50,916 bases of DNA from an uncultured Massilia sp. (GTDB taxonomy: Bacteria > Pseudomonadota > Gammaproteobacteria > Burkholderiales > Burkholderiaceae): positions 1 to 50,916 of the forward strand of contig CAMPHU010000007.1 of the NCBI GenBank assembly GCA_946886065.1. The letters run 5' to 3'. Shown here piece by piece: positions 26,490 through 35,268 of this stretch (position 1 is the stretch's first letter; the number at the start of each line of letters is the position of its first letter). Below the pieces are notes generated by a model that had not been told where the DNA came from, did no database searches, and saw only the letters and a program-made list of their open reading frames with translations. Made by a program: the position numbers and the translations under genes.

Positions 26490-27215
26490 ATGGCTGGACA
26501 CAGCAAATGGGCCAATATCAAGCATAAGAAAGCCGCCACCGACGCCAAGCGGGGCAAGATCTGGACGCGCCTGATCAAGGAAATCACGGTGGCTGCGCGC
26601 ATGGGCGGGGGCGACGTCGCCACCAACCCGCGCCTGCGCCTCGCCGTGGACAAGGCCGCCGACGCGAACATGCCGAAGGATAACGTCACCCGCGCGATCC
26701 AGCGCGGCTCGGGCGGCCTGGAAGGCGTCAACTACGAAGAAGTGCGCTACGAAGGCTACGGCATCGGCGGCGCGGCGATCATCGTCGACTGCATGACCGA
26801 CAACCGCGTGCGTACCGTGGCCGAAGTGCGCCACGCCTTCAGCAAATTCGGCGGCAACATGGGCACCGAAGGCTCGGTGGCCTTCATGTTCAAGCACACC
26901 GGCCAGTTCCTGTTCGCGCCGGGCGTGGAAGAGGACAAGCTGATGGAAGCCGCGCTGGAAGCCGGCGCCGACGACGTGATCCCCGACGAAGAAGGCGGCT
27001 TCGAAGTGCTGTGCGACCCGTTCGCCTTCGCAGGCGTGAAGGACGCGCTGGAAAAGGCGGGCTTCAAGGCCGAAGTGGCGGAAGTCATCATGAAACCGGC
27101 CACCGAAACCGTGTTCACCGGCGAAGACGCCGTCAAGATGCAGAAACTGCTCGACGCACTGGAAAACCTGGACGACGTCCAGGAGGTGTACACCAACGCC
27201 GTGATCGACGAATAA
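26490..27215 (+). CDS. yebC: YebC/PmpR family protein
   Basis: 241 residues from ATG 26490, giving the canonical start [23 protein letters not shown]. An in-frame extension from 26403 lacks family similarity. Family regions include [35 protein letters not shown] and [30 protein letters not shown]. YebC proteins were described as DNA-binding regulators (PmpR in Pseudomonas), and more recent work links the family to translation of proline-rich stretches. Which applies here is not visible. Cytoplasmic. It precedes purD by 13 bases. Confidence 0.96.
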   Translation: MAGHSKWANIKHKKAATDAKRGKIWTRLIKEITVAARMGGGDVATNPRLRLAVDKAADANMPKDNVTRAIQRGSGGLEGVNYEEVRYEGYGIGGAAIIVDCMTDNRVRTVAEVRHAFSKFGGNMGTEGSVAFMFKHTGQFLFAPGVEEDKLMEAALEAGADDVIPDEEGGFEVLCDPFAFAGVKDALEKAGFKAEVAEVIMKPATETVFTGEDAVKMQKLLDALENLDDVQEVYTNAVIDE

Positions 27216-27228
27216 ACCGGAAGCTCCC

Positions 27229-28494
27229 ATGAAAATCCTCGTAGTCGGCTCGGGTGGCCGCGAACACGCCCTGGCCTGGAAACTGGCCCAATCCGAACGC
27301 GTCCAGACCGTCTTCGTCGCCCCCGGCAACGGCGGCACCGAACTCGATCCGCACCTGGTCAACGTCGCGGTCACGGACCCGGCGGCCCTGGCCGACTTCG
27401 TGGTGGCCGAAGGCGTCAACCTGACCCTGGTGGGTCCGGAAGCGCCGCTGGCCGCCGGCATCGTCAACCTGTTCCGCGCGCGCGGCCTCAAGATCTTCGG
27501 CCCGACCAAGGAAGCGGCGCAGCTGGAAAGCTCGAAGGACTTCGCCAAGGCCTTCATGCAGCGCCACGGCATCCCGACCGCCAAGTACCAGAGCTTCTCG
27601 GACGCGGCACAGGCCCACGACTACGTCAACGCCAACGGCGCCCCGATCGTCATCAAGGCCGACGGCCTGGCGGCCGGCAAGGGCGTGGTCGTGGCGATGA
27701 CGCTCGCCGAAGCGCATTCTGCCGTCGACCACATGCTGTCCGATAACGCCTTCGGCGACGCCGGCGCGCGCATCGTGATCGAGGAATTCCTGGCCGGCGA
27801 GGAAGCCAGCTTCATCGTCATGTGCGACGGCAAGAACGTGCTGCCCCTGGCCACCAGCCAGGACCACAAGCGCCTCAAGGACCATGACGAAGGCCCGAAC
27901 ACGGGCGGCATGGGCGCCTACTCCCCGGCCCCGATCGTGACCCCGTCGATGCACGCGCGCGTGATGCGCGAGATCATCAACCCGACCATCCAGGGCATGG
28001 CCAAGGACGGCATCATCTTCACCGGCTTCCTGTACGCCGGCCTGATGATCGACGCCGACGGCAACCCGCGCACCCTGGAATTCAACTGCCGCATGGGCGA
28101 CCCGGAGACGCAGCCGATCATGGCGCGCCTGAAGAGCGACCTGCTCACCGTGGTGGACCATGCCTGCAACGGCACCCTGGACGCGGTGGAACTGGAATGG
28201 GACCGCCGCACCGCGGTGGGCGTCGTGATGGCCGCCGAAGGCTATCCGGAAAGCCCGCGCAAGGGCGACATCATCGACGGCATCCCGGCGGAGACGCCGG
28301 AATGCGTGACCTTCCACGCCGGCACCCAGATGGTGGGCGGCACCCTGCAGACCAGCGGCGGCCGCGTGCTGTGCGTGGTCGGCCTGGGCGACAGCGTCAA
28401 GATGGCGCAGAAGCAGGCGTACGAGACGGTGGAGAAGATCCACTTCAACGGCGCGCAGTACCGCCGCGATATCGGGTGGCGTGGCGTGAAGTAA
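27229..28494 (+). CDS. purD: Phosphoribosylamine-glycine ligase
   Basis: 421 residues. ATP-grasp enzyme that joins phosphoribosylamine and glycine in the second step of purine synthesis. It opens MKILVVGSGGREHALAWKL (N domain, GGREHAL). The ATP-grasp core contains VIKADGLAAGKGVVVAMT and HKRLKDHDEGPNTGGMGAYSPAP. The metal-binding part has LEFNCRMGDPETQP. Length matches E. coli PurD (429). It is 13 bases after yebC, with CGGAAGCTCCC ahead of the ATG. Confidence 0.97.
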   Translation: MKILVVGSGGREHALAWKLAQSERVQTVFVAPGNGGTELDPHLVNVAVTDPAALADFVVAEGVNLTLVGPEAPLAAGIVNLFRARGLKIFGPTKEAAQLESSKDFAKAFMQRHGIPTAKYQSFSDAAQAHDYVNANGAPIVIKADGLAAGKGVVVAMTLAEAHSAVDHMLSDNAFGDAGARIVIEEFLAGEEASFIVMCDGKNVLPLATSQDHKRLKDHDEGPNTGGMGAYSPAPIVTPSMHARVMREIINPTIQGMAKDGIIFTGFLYAGLMIDADGNPRTLEFNCRMGDPETQPIMARLKSDLLTVVDHACNGTLDAVELEWDRRTAVGVVMAAEGYPESPRKGDIIDGIPAETPECVTFHAGTQMVGGTLQTSGGRVLCVVGLGDSVKMAQKQAYETVEKIHFNGAQYRRDIGWRGVK

Positions 28495-28537
28495 GTTCGC
28501 GTTGCCGCTGAGGTTTCAGGCAGCGGGTACGCATGCA

Positions 28538-28568
28538 AACTTGGGTTCCCGCTGCGCGGGAATGACGG
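28538..28568 (-). repeat. Dispersed palindromic repeat, copy R4 (inverted)
   Basis: On the minus strand it reads CCGTCATTCCCGCGCAGCGG then GAACCCAAGTT. It is the inverted partner of R5, 54 bases away. Between them lies a further hairpin, GTTGAGG-ACACGTC-CCTCAAC (28601-28621). The pair sits between purD and hemF, where no terminator was recognised. Confidence 0.85.
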
Positions 28569-28622
28569 TGCTACGGTAGCTGGCGAGATCCAGCTCCGTC
28601 GTTGAGGACACGTCCCTCAACC

Positions 28623-28653
28623 CGTCATTCCCGCGCAGGCGGGAACCCAAGTT
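28623..28653 (+). repeat. Dispersed palindromic repeat, copy R5
   Basis: CGTCATTCCCGCGCAGGCGG then GAACCCAAGTT, nearly identical to R1 (GCGCAGGC in place of GCGAAGGC). It forms an inverted pair with R4. The rest of the 28495-28758 gap shows no open frame with gene character. Confidence 0.88.
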
Positions 28654-28758
28654 TTGTTTGCGCGACGTATCGCCCGCTCGTGCCGGCACACCAAACTGAT
28701 ATAACAATGACAGGCAGGTGTACAATCTGCCCATTTTTCACAAGCTTATCCAAACCGC

Positions 28759-29670
28759 ATGTCCACCCCGTCCCCCCACGCCGTCAAAGCCTGGCTGCTC
28801 GGCCTCCAGGCCCGCATCGTGCAAGCCCTCGAGGAAGTCGACGGCAAGCCCTTCCTGCGCGACGCCTGGGAACGCCCGGAAGGCGGTGGCGGCATCTCGC
28901 GCCTGATCGAGGAAGGCAATGTGATCGAGCGCGGCGGGGTGAACTTCTCGCACGTGACGGGCGCCAACCTGCCCCCATCGGCCATGGCGGCGCGCCCGGA
29001 ACTGGCCGGCCGCGCCTGGGAAGCCATGGGCGTGTCGCTGGTGCTGCACCCGCGTAACCCCCACGCCCCCACCGTGCACATGAACGTGCGCTTCTTCGAA
29101 GCGACGGCGGAAGGCAAGGAACCGGTCTGGTGGTTCGGCGGCGGCATGGACCTGACGCCCTATTACGGCAACGCGGACGATGCCCGCCACTTCCACCAGG
29201 TCTGCCACGACGCCCTGGCGCCCTTTGGCAGCGAACTGCACCCGCGCTTCAAGAAGTGGTGCGACGACTACTTCTACCTGAAGCACCGCAAGGAACCGCG
29301 CGGCGTGGGCGGCATCTTCTTCGACGATTTCAACGAAGCGGGCTTCGACCAGTCCTTCGCGATGGTGCAGCGCGTGGGCGACAGCTTCCTCGGCGCCTAC
29401 CTGCCGATCCTGGCAGCACGCAAGGACACGCCCTACGGCGAACGCGAACGCGACTTCCAGGCCTACCGACGGGGCCGCTACGTCGAGTTCAACCTGGTCT
29501 GGGACCGCGGCACCCTGTTCGGCCTGCAGTCGGGCGGCCGCACCGAGGCCATCCTGATGTCGATGCCGCCGATCGTCAAATGGCGCTACGACTGGCACCC
29601 GGACCCCGGCAGCGCGGAAGCCCGGCTGTATTCGGACTTCCTGGTCCACCGGGACTGGCTGGCGCCGTGA
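28759..29670 (+). CDS. hemF: Oxygen-dependent coproporphyrinogen III oxidase
   Basis: 303 residues, the usual length (E. coli 299). It oxidatively decarboxylates coproporphyrinogen III to protoporphyrinogen IX in haem synthesis. Family segments include [26 protein letters not shown], the signature [41 protein letters not shown], and a C-terminal [36 protein letters not shown]. Cytoplasmic. Its TGA overlaps the GTG start of nadD (GTGA), so the two are coupled. It begins a run of overlapping or near-touching genes to maf. Confidence 0.97.
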   Translation: MSTPSPHAVKAWLLGLQARIVQALEEVDGKPFLRDAWERPEGGGGISRLIEEGNVIERGGVNFSHVTGANLPPSAMAARPELAGRAWEAMGVSLVLHPRNPHAPTVHMNVRFFEATAEGKEPVWWFGGGMDLTPYYGNADDARHFHQVCHDALAPFGSELHPRFKKWCDDYFYLKHRKEPRGVGGIFFDDFNEAGFDQSFAMVQRVGDSFLGAYLPILAARKDTPYGERERDFQAYRRGRYVEFNLVWDRGTLFGLQSGGRTEAILMSMPPIVKWRYDWHPDPGSAEARLYSDFLVHRDWLAP

Positions 29671-30314
29671 CCTTCTGCCTTGCCTTACTGGGAGGAAGTT
29701 TTGACCCAGTGCATCACGGCCACGTCGCACTGGCCGAGCTGTTCGCCGATCTGCTGCACCCCGACCAGCTGCGCGTGCTGCCGGCCCGTCCGTGGCAAAA
29801 AGGCGCCCTGCAGGCCAGCGATGCCGACCGCGTCGCCATGCTGGAACTGGCGTTCAAGGACAAGCCCTTCCCGGTGCTCCTGGACCTGCAGGAAATCGAG
29901 CGCGGCCAGCCGACCTATACGGTGGACACCTTGCGCGCCCTGCGCGCCGAGCTGGGGCCGGAGGCCTCGATCGTGTTCCTGATGGGCGCCGACCAGCTGC
30001 AAAAGCTCGACAGCTGGCGCGATTGGCATGCGCTGTTCGACCTGGCCAACCTGGGCGTGGCGGCACGCCCCGGCTACGAGCTGGCCAGCGACAAGCTGCC
30101 GCCCGTCGTCGCCCAAGAATTGTCCGCGCGGCTTGCAACGCCGGACGCAGTGCGGCATAGCCCGCACGGAAAAGTTTGTCTGGCGCATACGCTGGCGGTC
30201 GATATTTCCGCCACCCGGATCCGCGAGGCCCTGCGCTCGGGCGCAGACGCTAGCGCGCTGGTGATGGCGCAAGTGCTAGACTATATTCAACAACACAACC
30301 TATATAAAAACTAA
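29667..30314 (+). CDS. nadD: Nicotinate-nucleotide adenylyltransferase
   Basis: 215 residues from GTG 29667, the first start that gives a normal NadD N-terminus: [20 protein letters not shown], where [11 protein letters not shown] is the nucleotidyltransferase HxGH motif. The C-terminal [10 protein letters not shown] is the ISxTxIR motif. The enzyme adenylates nicotinate mononucleotide in NAD synthesis. E. coli NadD has 213 residues. GTGA overlap with hemF upstream and TAATG overlap with rsfS downstream indicate translational coupling on both sides. Confidence 0.96.
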   Translation: MTFCLALLGGSFDPVHHGHVALAELFADLLHPDQLRVLPARPWQKGALQASDADRVAMLELAFKDKPFPVLLDLQEIERGQPTYTVDTLRALRAELGPEASIVFLMGADQLQKLDSWRDWHALFDLANLGVAARPGYELASDKLPPVVAQELSARLATPDAVRHSPHGKVCLAHTLAVDISATRIREALRSGADASALVMAQVLDYIQQHNLYKN

Positions 30315-30985
30315 TGGATATCAAGAAACTGCAAACGCTGGTCGTCGACGCCCTGGAAGACGTCAAGGGCCAGGACATCGTCCTGTTCGACACCACCCAC
30401 CTGACCAGCCTGTTCGACCGCATCGCCGTGGTCTCGGGCACCTCGAACCGCCAGACCAAGGCGCTGGCCGCTTCGGTGCGCGACAAGGTCAAGGCCGCAG
30501 GCGGCGACGTGGTCGGCCTGGAAGGCGAAGACACCGGCGAATGGGTGCTGGTGGACCTGGGCGACATGATCGTCCACATCATGCAGCCGGCGATCCGCCA
30601 GTACTACCGCCTGGAAGAAATCTGGGGCGAGAAGCCGGTCAAGCTGGGCGCGGCCAAGCGCAAGTCGACGCCGGAAGCGGCGGAAGCTGCCGAGCCGAAG
30701 ATCAAATCGAAGCACCTGGCGGCCAACCAGGCGCAGCCGGAAGCCAAGCCGGTGCGCGAGCGCAAGCCGGCGGCAAAGAAAGCCACCGACACCGCCGCCA
30801 AGAAACCGGCGGCGAAGAAGGTCCCGACGGGCAAGACCGTCAAGGTAGCGCCGAGCAAGAGCGAAACCGCCGCCGTCGAAGCACTGAAAGCCAAGCCGAA
30901 GCGCGCCGTCAAGGCAGCGGCCCCGGCAGCCGAGGCAGCGCCGGTCAAGAAGGTGATCCGCCGCGTGAAGAAAGCGGCCGAGTAA
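30314..30985 (+). CDS. rsfS: Ribosome silencing factor RsfS with a long basic C-terminal extension
   Basis: 223 residues. Residues 1 to about 112 are the RsfS/YbeB/iojap domain: KKLQTLVVDALEDVKGQDIVLFDTTHLTSLFDRIAVVSG and DTGEWVLVDLGDMIVHIMQPAIRQYYRLEEIWG. It binds uL14 on the large subunit and blocks subunit joining under starvation. Canonical proteins are about 105-120 residues. Here about 110 more residues follow, rich in Lys, Ala and Pro with PAAKK-like repeats (KPAAKKATDTAAKKPAAKK), similar in composition to histone-H1-like tails. The tail may contact rRNA or another nucleic acid, which is inference. Overlaps nadD by one base. Confidence 0.95.
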   Translation: MDIKKLQTLVVDALEDVKGQDIVLFDTTHLTSLFDRIAVVSGTSNRQTKALAASVRDKVKAAGGDVVGLEGEDTGEWVLVDLGDMIVHIMQPAIRQYYRLEEIWGEKPVKLGAAKRKSTPEAAEAAEPKIKSKHLAANQAQPEAKPVRERKPAAKKATDTAAKKPAAKKVPTGKTVKVAPSKSETAAVEALKAKPKRAVKAAAPAAEAAPVKKVIRRVKKAAE

Positions 30986-30991
30986 GCCTTC

Positions 30992-31462
30992 ATGCAGTTG
31001 ATGATTGTCGCGGTCGGCCACAAGATGCCGGCCTGGATCGAGACCGGCTTTGCCGAGTACGTCAAGCGCATGCCGCCCGAGCTGCGCATCGTGCTCAAGG
31101 AAATCAAGCCGGTCGAACGTTCCGGCAGCAAAACGGCGGCCACCGCGATGGCGCTCGAACGCGAGCGCATCGAAGCGGTGCTGCCGAAAGGCGTGCGCAT
31201 CATTGCTCTCGACGAGCGCGGCAAGGACCTGACCAGTGTCGGCCTGTCGCGCCAGCTGGAGCAATGGCAGCAGGACGGGCGCGATACCGCCTTCCTGATC
31301 GGCGGGGCCGACGGCCTCGATCCCGAGCTGAAAGCGCGCGCCGAAGGCATGATCCGCATCTCCAGCATGACGCTGCCGCACGGAATCGTGCGCGTCATGC
31401 TGGCGGAACAGTTGTACCGTGCCTGGACCATCACCCAGAACCATCCCTACCACCGCGTCTGA
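30992..31462 (+). CDS. rlmH: 23S rRNA (pseudouridine1915-N3)-methyltransferase
   Basis: 156 residues (E. coli 155), a SPOUT-class methyltransferase. It starts [26 protein letters not shown]. The knotted SAM site includes [11 protein letters not shown] and [18 protein letters not shown], and the C-terminus [25 protein letters not shown] is the family ending. It modifies helix 69 of assembled 70S ribosomes. Six bases after rsfS and five before maf, matching the conserved rsfS-rlmH order of many bacteria. Confidence 0.97.
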   Translation: MQLMIVAVGHKMPAWIETGFAEYVKRMPPELRIVLKEIKPVERSGSKTAATAMALERERIEAVLPKGVRIIALDERGKDLTSVGLSRQLEQWQQDGRDTAFLIGGADGLDPELKARAEGMIRISSMTLPHGIVRVMLAEQLYRAWTITQNHPYHRV

Positions 31463-31467
31463 GCGCC

Positions 31468-32091
31468 ATGTTCACGAGACCTAACGACAAGAAAATCTAT
31501 CTCGCCTCCAAGAGCCCGCGCCGGCGCGAACTGCTGCGCCAGATCGGCGTCGAGTTCGAACTGCTGGCCCTGCGCAACGACCCGGTGCGCGGCGCCGACG
31601 TCAGCGAAGAGGTGCATCCCGGCGAAGCGCCCATGGATTACGTGGCGCGCGTGGCGCGCGAAAAAGGCGCCTTCGCCTGGAACATCGTGCTGAGCCGCCG
31701 CCAGCCGATGCGCCCGGTGCTGTCGGCCGACACCACCGTCACCATCGACGGCGAAATCCTCGGCAAGCCGGCCAATACGAAGGAAGCGGTCGCCATGCTG
31801 GAGCGCCTGTCGGGGCGCACCCACGAGGTGCTGACCTCGGTGGCCGTGCACGGCATGAACATCGCCGAGCAGATCACCCAGGTATCCGCCGTGCGCTTCG
31901 CCAAGCTCACCCCGGAACAGATCCGCGCCTACTGCGCCTCGCCCGAGCCCTACGACAAGGCCGGCGGCTACGGCATCCAGGGCGCCGCGGCGGTATTCAT
32001 CGAGCATATCGAGGGCAGCCATTCGGGCATCATGGGCCTGCCGCTGTTCGAGACGGCGAACCTGCTGCGCAAAGCCGGCTACGTCCTGTAA
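31468..32091 (+). CDS. Maf family nucleotide pyrophosphatase
   Basis: 207 residues from ATG 31468, preceded by the rlmH stop. Motifs are IYLASKSPRRRELLRQIG (substrate loop), SADTTVTIDGEILGKPAN (catalytic and metal region) and YDKAGGYGIQGAAAVFIEHIEGSHSGIMGLPL. The SPRRRELL form is closer to the YhdE (dTTP/UTP) than the YceF (m7GTP) subgroup, so house-cleaning hydrolysis of dTTP/UTP and modified nucleotides is expected. The conserved Burkholderiales order rlmH-maf-rng supports orthology. Confidence 0.94.
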   Translation: MFTRPNDKKIYLASKSPRRRELLRQIGVEFELLALRNDPVRGADVSEEVHPGEAPMDYVARVAREKGAFAWNIVLSRRQPMRPVLSADTTVTIDGEILGKPANTKEAVAMLERLSGRTHEVLTSVAVHGMNIAEQITQVSAVRFAKLTPEQIRAYCASPEPYDKAGGYGIQGAAAVFIEHIEGSHSGIMGLPLFETANLLRKAGYVL

Positions 32092-32184
32092 GCCCGGCGC
32101 GCCTCCTCCCGGCGCTGGCGGCGCCGCCGCCAGCCCTGCCACCGTGTATCATGTCACCCTGAACAACATCGCACGGCTGGGTCC

Positions 32185-33648
32185 ATGAACGAAGACATCC
32201 TCATCAACATCACACCGCAGGAAACGCGCGTCGCGCTGGTCCTGCAGGGCGCGGTTCAGGAGCTGCACATCGAGCGCACGCTCACGCGCGGGTTGGCGGG
32301 GAACATCTACCTGGGCAAGGTCGTGCGCGTGCTGCCCGGCATGCAGTCGGCCTTCATCGACATCGGCCTGGAACGCGCCGCCTTCCTGCACGTGGCCGAC
32401 ATCTGGGAAGCGCGCAGCCACGAAGGCAACGGCGCCCCGCCCACGCCCATCGAAAAGCTGCTGTTCGACGGCCAGGTATTGACGGTGCAGGTGATCAAGG
32501 ACCCGATCGGCACCAAGGGCGCGCGCCTGTCGACCCAGATCTCGATCGCCGGCCGCATGCTGGTCTACCTGCCGCAGGACCAGCATATCGGCATCTCGCA
32601 AAAAATCGAGAAGGAAGCCGACCGCGAACTGCTGCGCACCCGCATGCAGAACCTGCTCCCCGGCGAGGAAAAAGGCGGCTACATCGTGCGCACCCAGGCC
32701 GAGGAAGCCTCGGACGAGGACCTGAAGGCCGACATCGACTACCTGCGCAAGACCTGGGGCGCCATCGTCCAGGGCGCCCGCACCAGGCCGCCCACCACCC
32801 TGCTCTACCAGGACCTGAGCCTGGCCCAGCGCGTGCTGCGCGACTTCGTGCACGACGAGACGGCCACCATCCAGGTGGACTCGCGCGAGAACTACCTGAA
32901 GCTGGTCGACTTCGCCCAGGTGTACACGCCCAGCGTGCTGTCGCGCCTGACCCATTACACCGGCGAGCGCCCGCTGTTCGACCTGTACGGCGTGGAGGAG
33001 GAAATCCTGCGCGCCCTGGGGCGCCGCGTGGACCTGAAGTCCGGCGGCTACCTGATCGTCGACCAGACCGAGGCGATGACGACCATCGACGTCAACACCG
33101 GCGGCTTCGTCGGCGGGCGCAACTTCGCCGACACCATCTTCAAGACCAACCTGGAAGCGGCGCACGCGATCGCGCGCCAGCTGCGGCTGCGCAACCTGGG
33201 CGGCATCATCATCCTCGACTTCATCGACATGGAGAACAACGAGCACCGCAACGCGGTGCTGGCCGAGCTGAAGAAAACCCTGGCGCGCGACCGCACCAAG
33301 GTCTCGGTGAGCGGCTTCTCCGCCCTCGGCCTGGTCGAGATGACGCGCAAGCGCACCCGCGAGTCGCTGGCCCACATCCTGTGCGAGCCCTGCCCCGCCT
33401 GTGCCGGCAAGGGCCAGGTCAAGACCAGCCGCACGATCTGCTACGAGATCCTGCGCGAACTGCTGCGCGAAGCCAAGCAGTTCAACCCGCGCGAATTCCG
33501 CATCGTCGCCTCGCAGGAGGTGGTCGATTTGTTCCTGGAAGAGGAATCCCAGCACCTGGCGATGCTGGGCGACTTCATCGGCAAGCGCATTTCGCTGCAG
33601 GTGGAGAAGGGCTACCACCAGGAGCAGTACGACGTCATCCTGATGTAG
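32185..33648 (+). CDS. rng: Ribonuclease G
   Basis: 487 residues (E. coli 489). An S1 domain occupies about 39-125 (GNIYLGKVVRVLPGMQSAFIDIGLERAAFLHV), with an RNase H-like region in the middle. The DNase I-like catalytic core carries AMTTIDVNTGGF and IIILDFIDME, which supply the metal-binding aspartates. LCEPCPACAGKG is the zinc-link CPxC of the RNase E/G family. It processes 16S rRNA 5' ends and decays some mRNAs. The long C-terminal scaffold of RNase E is absent, which separates Rng from Rne. Confidence 0.96.
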   Translation: MNEDILINITPQETRVALVLQGAVQELHIERTLTRGLAGNIYLGKVVRVLPGMQSAFIDIGLERAAFLHVADIWEARSHEGNGAPPTPIEKLLFDGQVLTVQVIKDPIGTKGARLSTQISIAGRMLVYLPQDQHIGISQKIEKEADRELLRTRMQNLLPGEEKGGYIVRTQAEEASDEDLKADIDYLRKTWGAIVQGARTRPPTTLLYQDLSLAQRVLRDFVHDETATIQVDSRENYLKLVDFAQVYTPSVLSRLTHYTGERPLFDLYGVEEEILRALGRRVDLKSGGYLIVDQTEAMTTIDVNTGGFVGGRNFADTIFKTNLEAAHAIARQLRLRNLGGIIILDFIDMENNEHRNAVLAELKKTLARDRTKVSVSGFSALGLVEMTRKRTRESLAHILCEPCPACAGKGQVKTSRTICYEILRELLREAKQFNPREFRIVASQEVVDLFLEEESQHLAMLGDFIGKRISLQVEKGYHQEQYDVILM

Positions 33649-33651
33649 GCC

Positions 33652-34266
33652 ATGGACGGCTTGAGGGCAGGCTGGGCGGCGCTGTGGCAAAGGCTTGGCC
33701 TGCCGCAACCGGAAGGCCTGTGCGACGGGCTGCTGGCCGCCTACAGCGAGCCGCAGCGCCACTATCACACGCTCCAGCACCTGGGCGAATGCCTGGCGCT
33801 GGCCGATGAACTCAAGGCCGAGGCGGAACGCTTCGACGAGATCGAGCTAGCGCTGTGGTTCCACGATGCCGTCTACGACGTGCATGCTCACGACAACGAA
33901 GCCCGCTCGGCGCAGTGGGCGGTCACGGCCCTGCGCGCCGCAGGGCTCGGCGAGCAAGCCTGCCATCGAATCCACGATCTGGTCATGGCGACCCGCCACA
34001 GCGCCCTGCCCGACACGCCGGATGCGGCCCTGCTGACCGACATCGACCTGTCGATCCTCGGCGCTCCCCAGCCGCGCTTCGCCGAGTACGAACGGCAGAT
34101 CCGGTCCGAGTACTCCTGGGTGGCGCCGGACATCTACGCCGCCAGGCGCCACGCCGTCCTGCAAGGATTTCTCGAGCGTGAGCACATCTATGCGACGCCC
34201 GCCCTACGCCATCGCTTCGAGGAGCAGGGGCGCCGCAATCTCGCGCACGCCCTCGGCCATCCGTGA
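33652..34266 (+). CDS. HD-domain metal-dependent phosphohydrolase (COG4339 type)
   Basis: 204 residues. The metal-binding pattern is YHTLQHLGECL (first His), LALWFHDAVYD (HD pair), a conserved IHDLVMATRH and the later TDIDLSILG with an Asp. These match the predicted HD-superfamily phosphohydrolases COG4339, sometimes misnamed as an NMDA receptor 2C-like family. Substrate unknown, probably a nucleotide or phosphoester. It starts three bases after the rng stop (TAGGCCATG), so it is read from the same transcript. Confidence 0.88.
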   Translation: MDGLRAGWAALWQRLGLPQPEGLCDGLLAAYSEPQRHYHTLQHLGECLALADELKAEAERFDEIELALWFHDAVYDVHAHDNEARSAQWAVTALRAAGLGEQACHRIHDLVMATRHSALPDTPDAALLTDIDLSILGAPQPRFAEYERQIRSEYSWVAPDIYAARRHAVLQGFLEREHIYATPALRHRFEEQGRRNLAHALGHP

Positions 34267-34272
34267 AAAGGC

Positions 34273-35109
34273 CTAGTCCCTGGAACCGGACGGCGCGGGC
34301 GAACCGCTTGTTGCGAGTTCATGCTGTATCCACTGCAGATAACGTGATACGCGAACGGCAAAGCTTTTGCCGCCGTACCTGCCAGGTTGCCACGCACTGA
34401 CCTTACCTTCGGCAAACACCCATGATGTCAGCCCCGCGAGCTTCCACTCGCCGTCTTCTACGATGAGGACCGGGCCGCCGCTGTCGCCGTTCCCGCTGGC
34501 GCCTTCGAGCGGATGCGCATCGGGCCCGGAATCGAACACATAAGCAAGCCAGCGCGCATCGGCGCTGCTGACGACGTTGAACGCGCGCCGCATCGCTGTA
34601 CGGTGCGCGCTGTGCGGCTCCAGCCCACGGTCGCCGGTGCCGGTAGCGCCCATCCCCATCACCTGCATGAGCTTTCCCGCCTCGTCATCGCCGCGGTAGA
34701 GCTTGAGCGGCTGCACATCGGTGACGGGTTCCGACAACTTGATCAAGGCAATGTCATCGGATGCGGCCAGATGCGCTATCCCAGGGGCGGCGTCCGCGTC
34801 GGCTGCCGTCAGCTCCTTCGGAAGCGCCTTGTAGCCCTTGTGGACGATCAGGCGCTCGACCTTGCGGCATGCGCCATTCAGCATGATTTCCGTCACAGGA
34901 TGCCATTGGGTCGCGTGCGCGGCGGTGACGACCCATTGCGGCGCGATCAGTACGCCATGGCCCTCATGAGGCAAGTTGGCGATCGCCTGCATCGGCGTTT
35001 CCTGGACCCGGTACTTCAGGTCGGGGACATCGTGCCGGATGACCACCGCAAGCGCCGGCAGCGAAACCGCCAGCACGCCGCAGGCAAGGAAGTGTTTTAG
35101 CTTTGGCAT
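34273..35109 (-). CDS. Secreted trypsin-like serine protease
   Basis: 278 residues from ATG 35109, giving a signal peptide MPKLKHFLACGVLAVSLPALA. An extension to 35238 lacks this and is rejected. The S1 triad is His65 (WVVTAAHATQ), Asp119 (ASDDIALIKL) and Ser210 (GNGDSGGPV). Exported to the periplasm or outside the cell. There is no long pro-domain or C-terminal PDZ, so it is a simple S1A protease, not a DegP type. It is divergent from the two-component genes with a 159-base spacer, so these may share control. Confidence 0.92.
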   Translation of the reverse strand: MPKLKHFLACGVLAVSLPALAVVIRHDVPDLKYRVQETPMQAIANLPHEGHGVLIAPQWVVTAAHATQWHPVTEIMLNGACRKVERLIVHKGYKALPKELTAADADAAPGIAHLAASDDIALIKLSEPVTDVQPLKLYRGDDEAGKLMQVMGMGATGTGDRGLEPHSAHRTAMRRAFNVVSSADARWLAYVFDSGPDAHPLEGASGNGDSGGPVLIVEDGEWKLAGLTSWVFAEGKVSAWQPGRYGGKSFAVRVSRYLQWIQHELATSGSPAPSGSRD

Positions 35110-35268
35110 GGAAGGAGTTGGTTGGGTTGACGAAAAGGAGGCGCCTTGCTGAACAAGAGGATCCAGTGTGACTGCCGCCCTCGCCCATGGCGATGCCGGC
35201 CACTGCATGGAACCGTCGTTTCGCTGCATTTTTTGCAAACCCTTCCCATTTTCGTTTATCGTTCACGC

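Noticed and set aside
28495..28758. Possible short CRISPR-like array
   Set aside because: Only two repeat copies, in opposite orientation, with palindromic cores; this is a REP/BIME pattern, and no cas gene is present.
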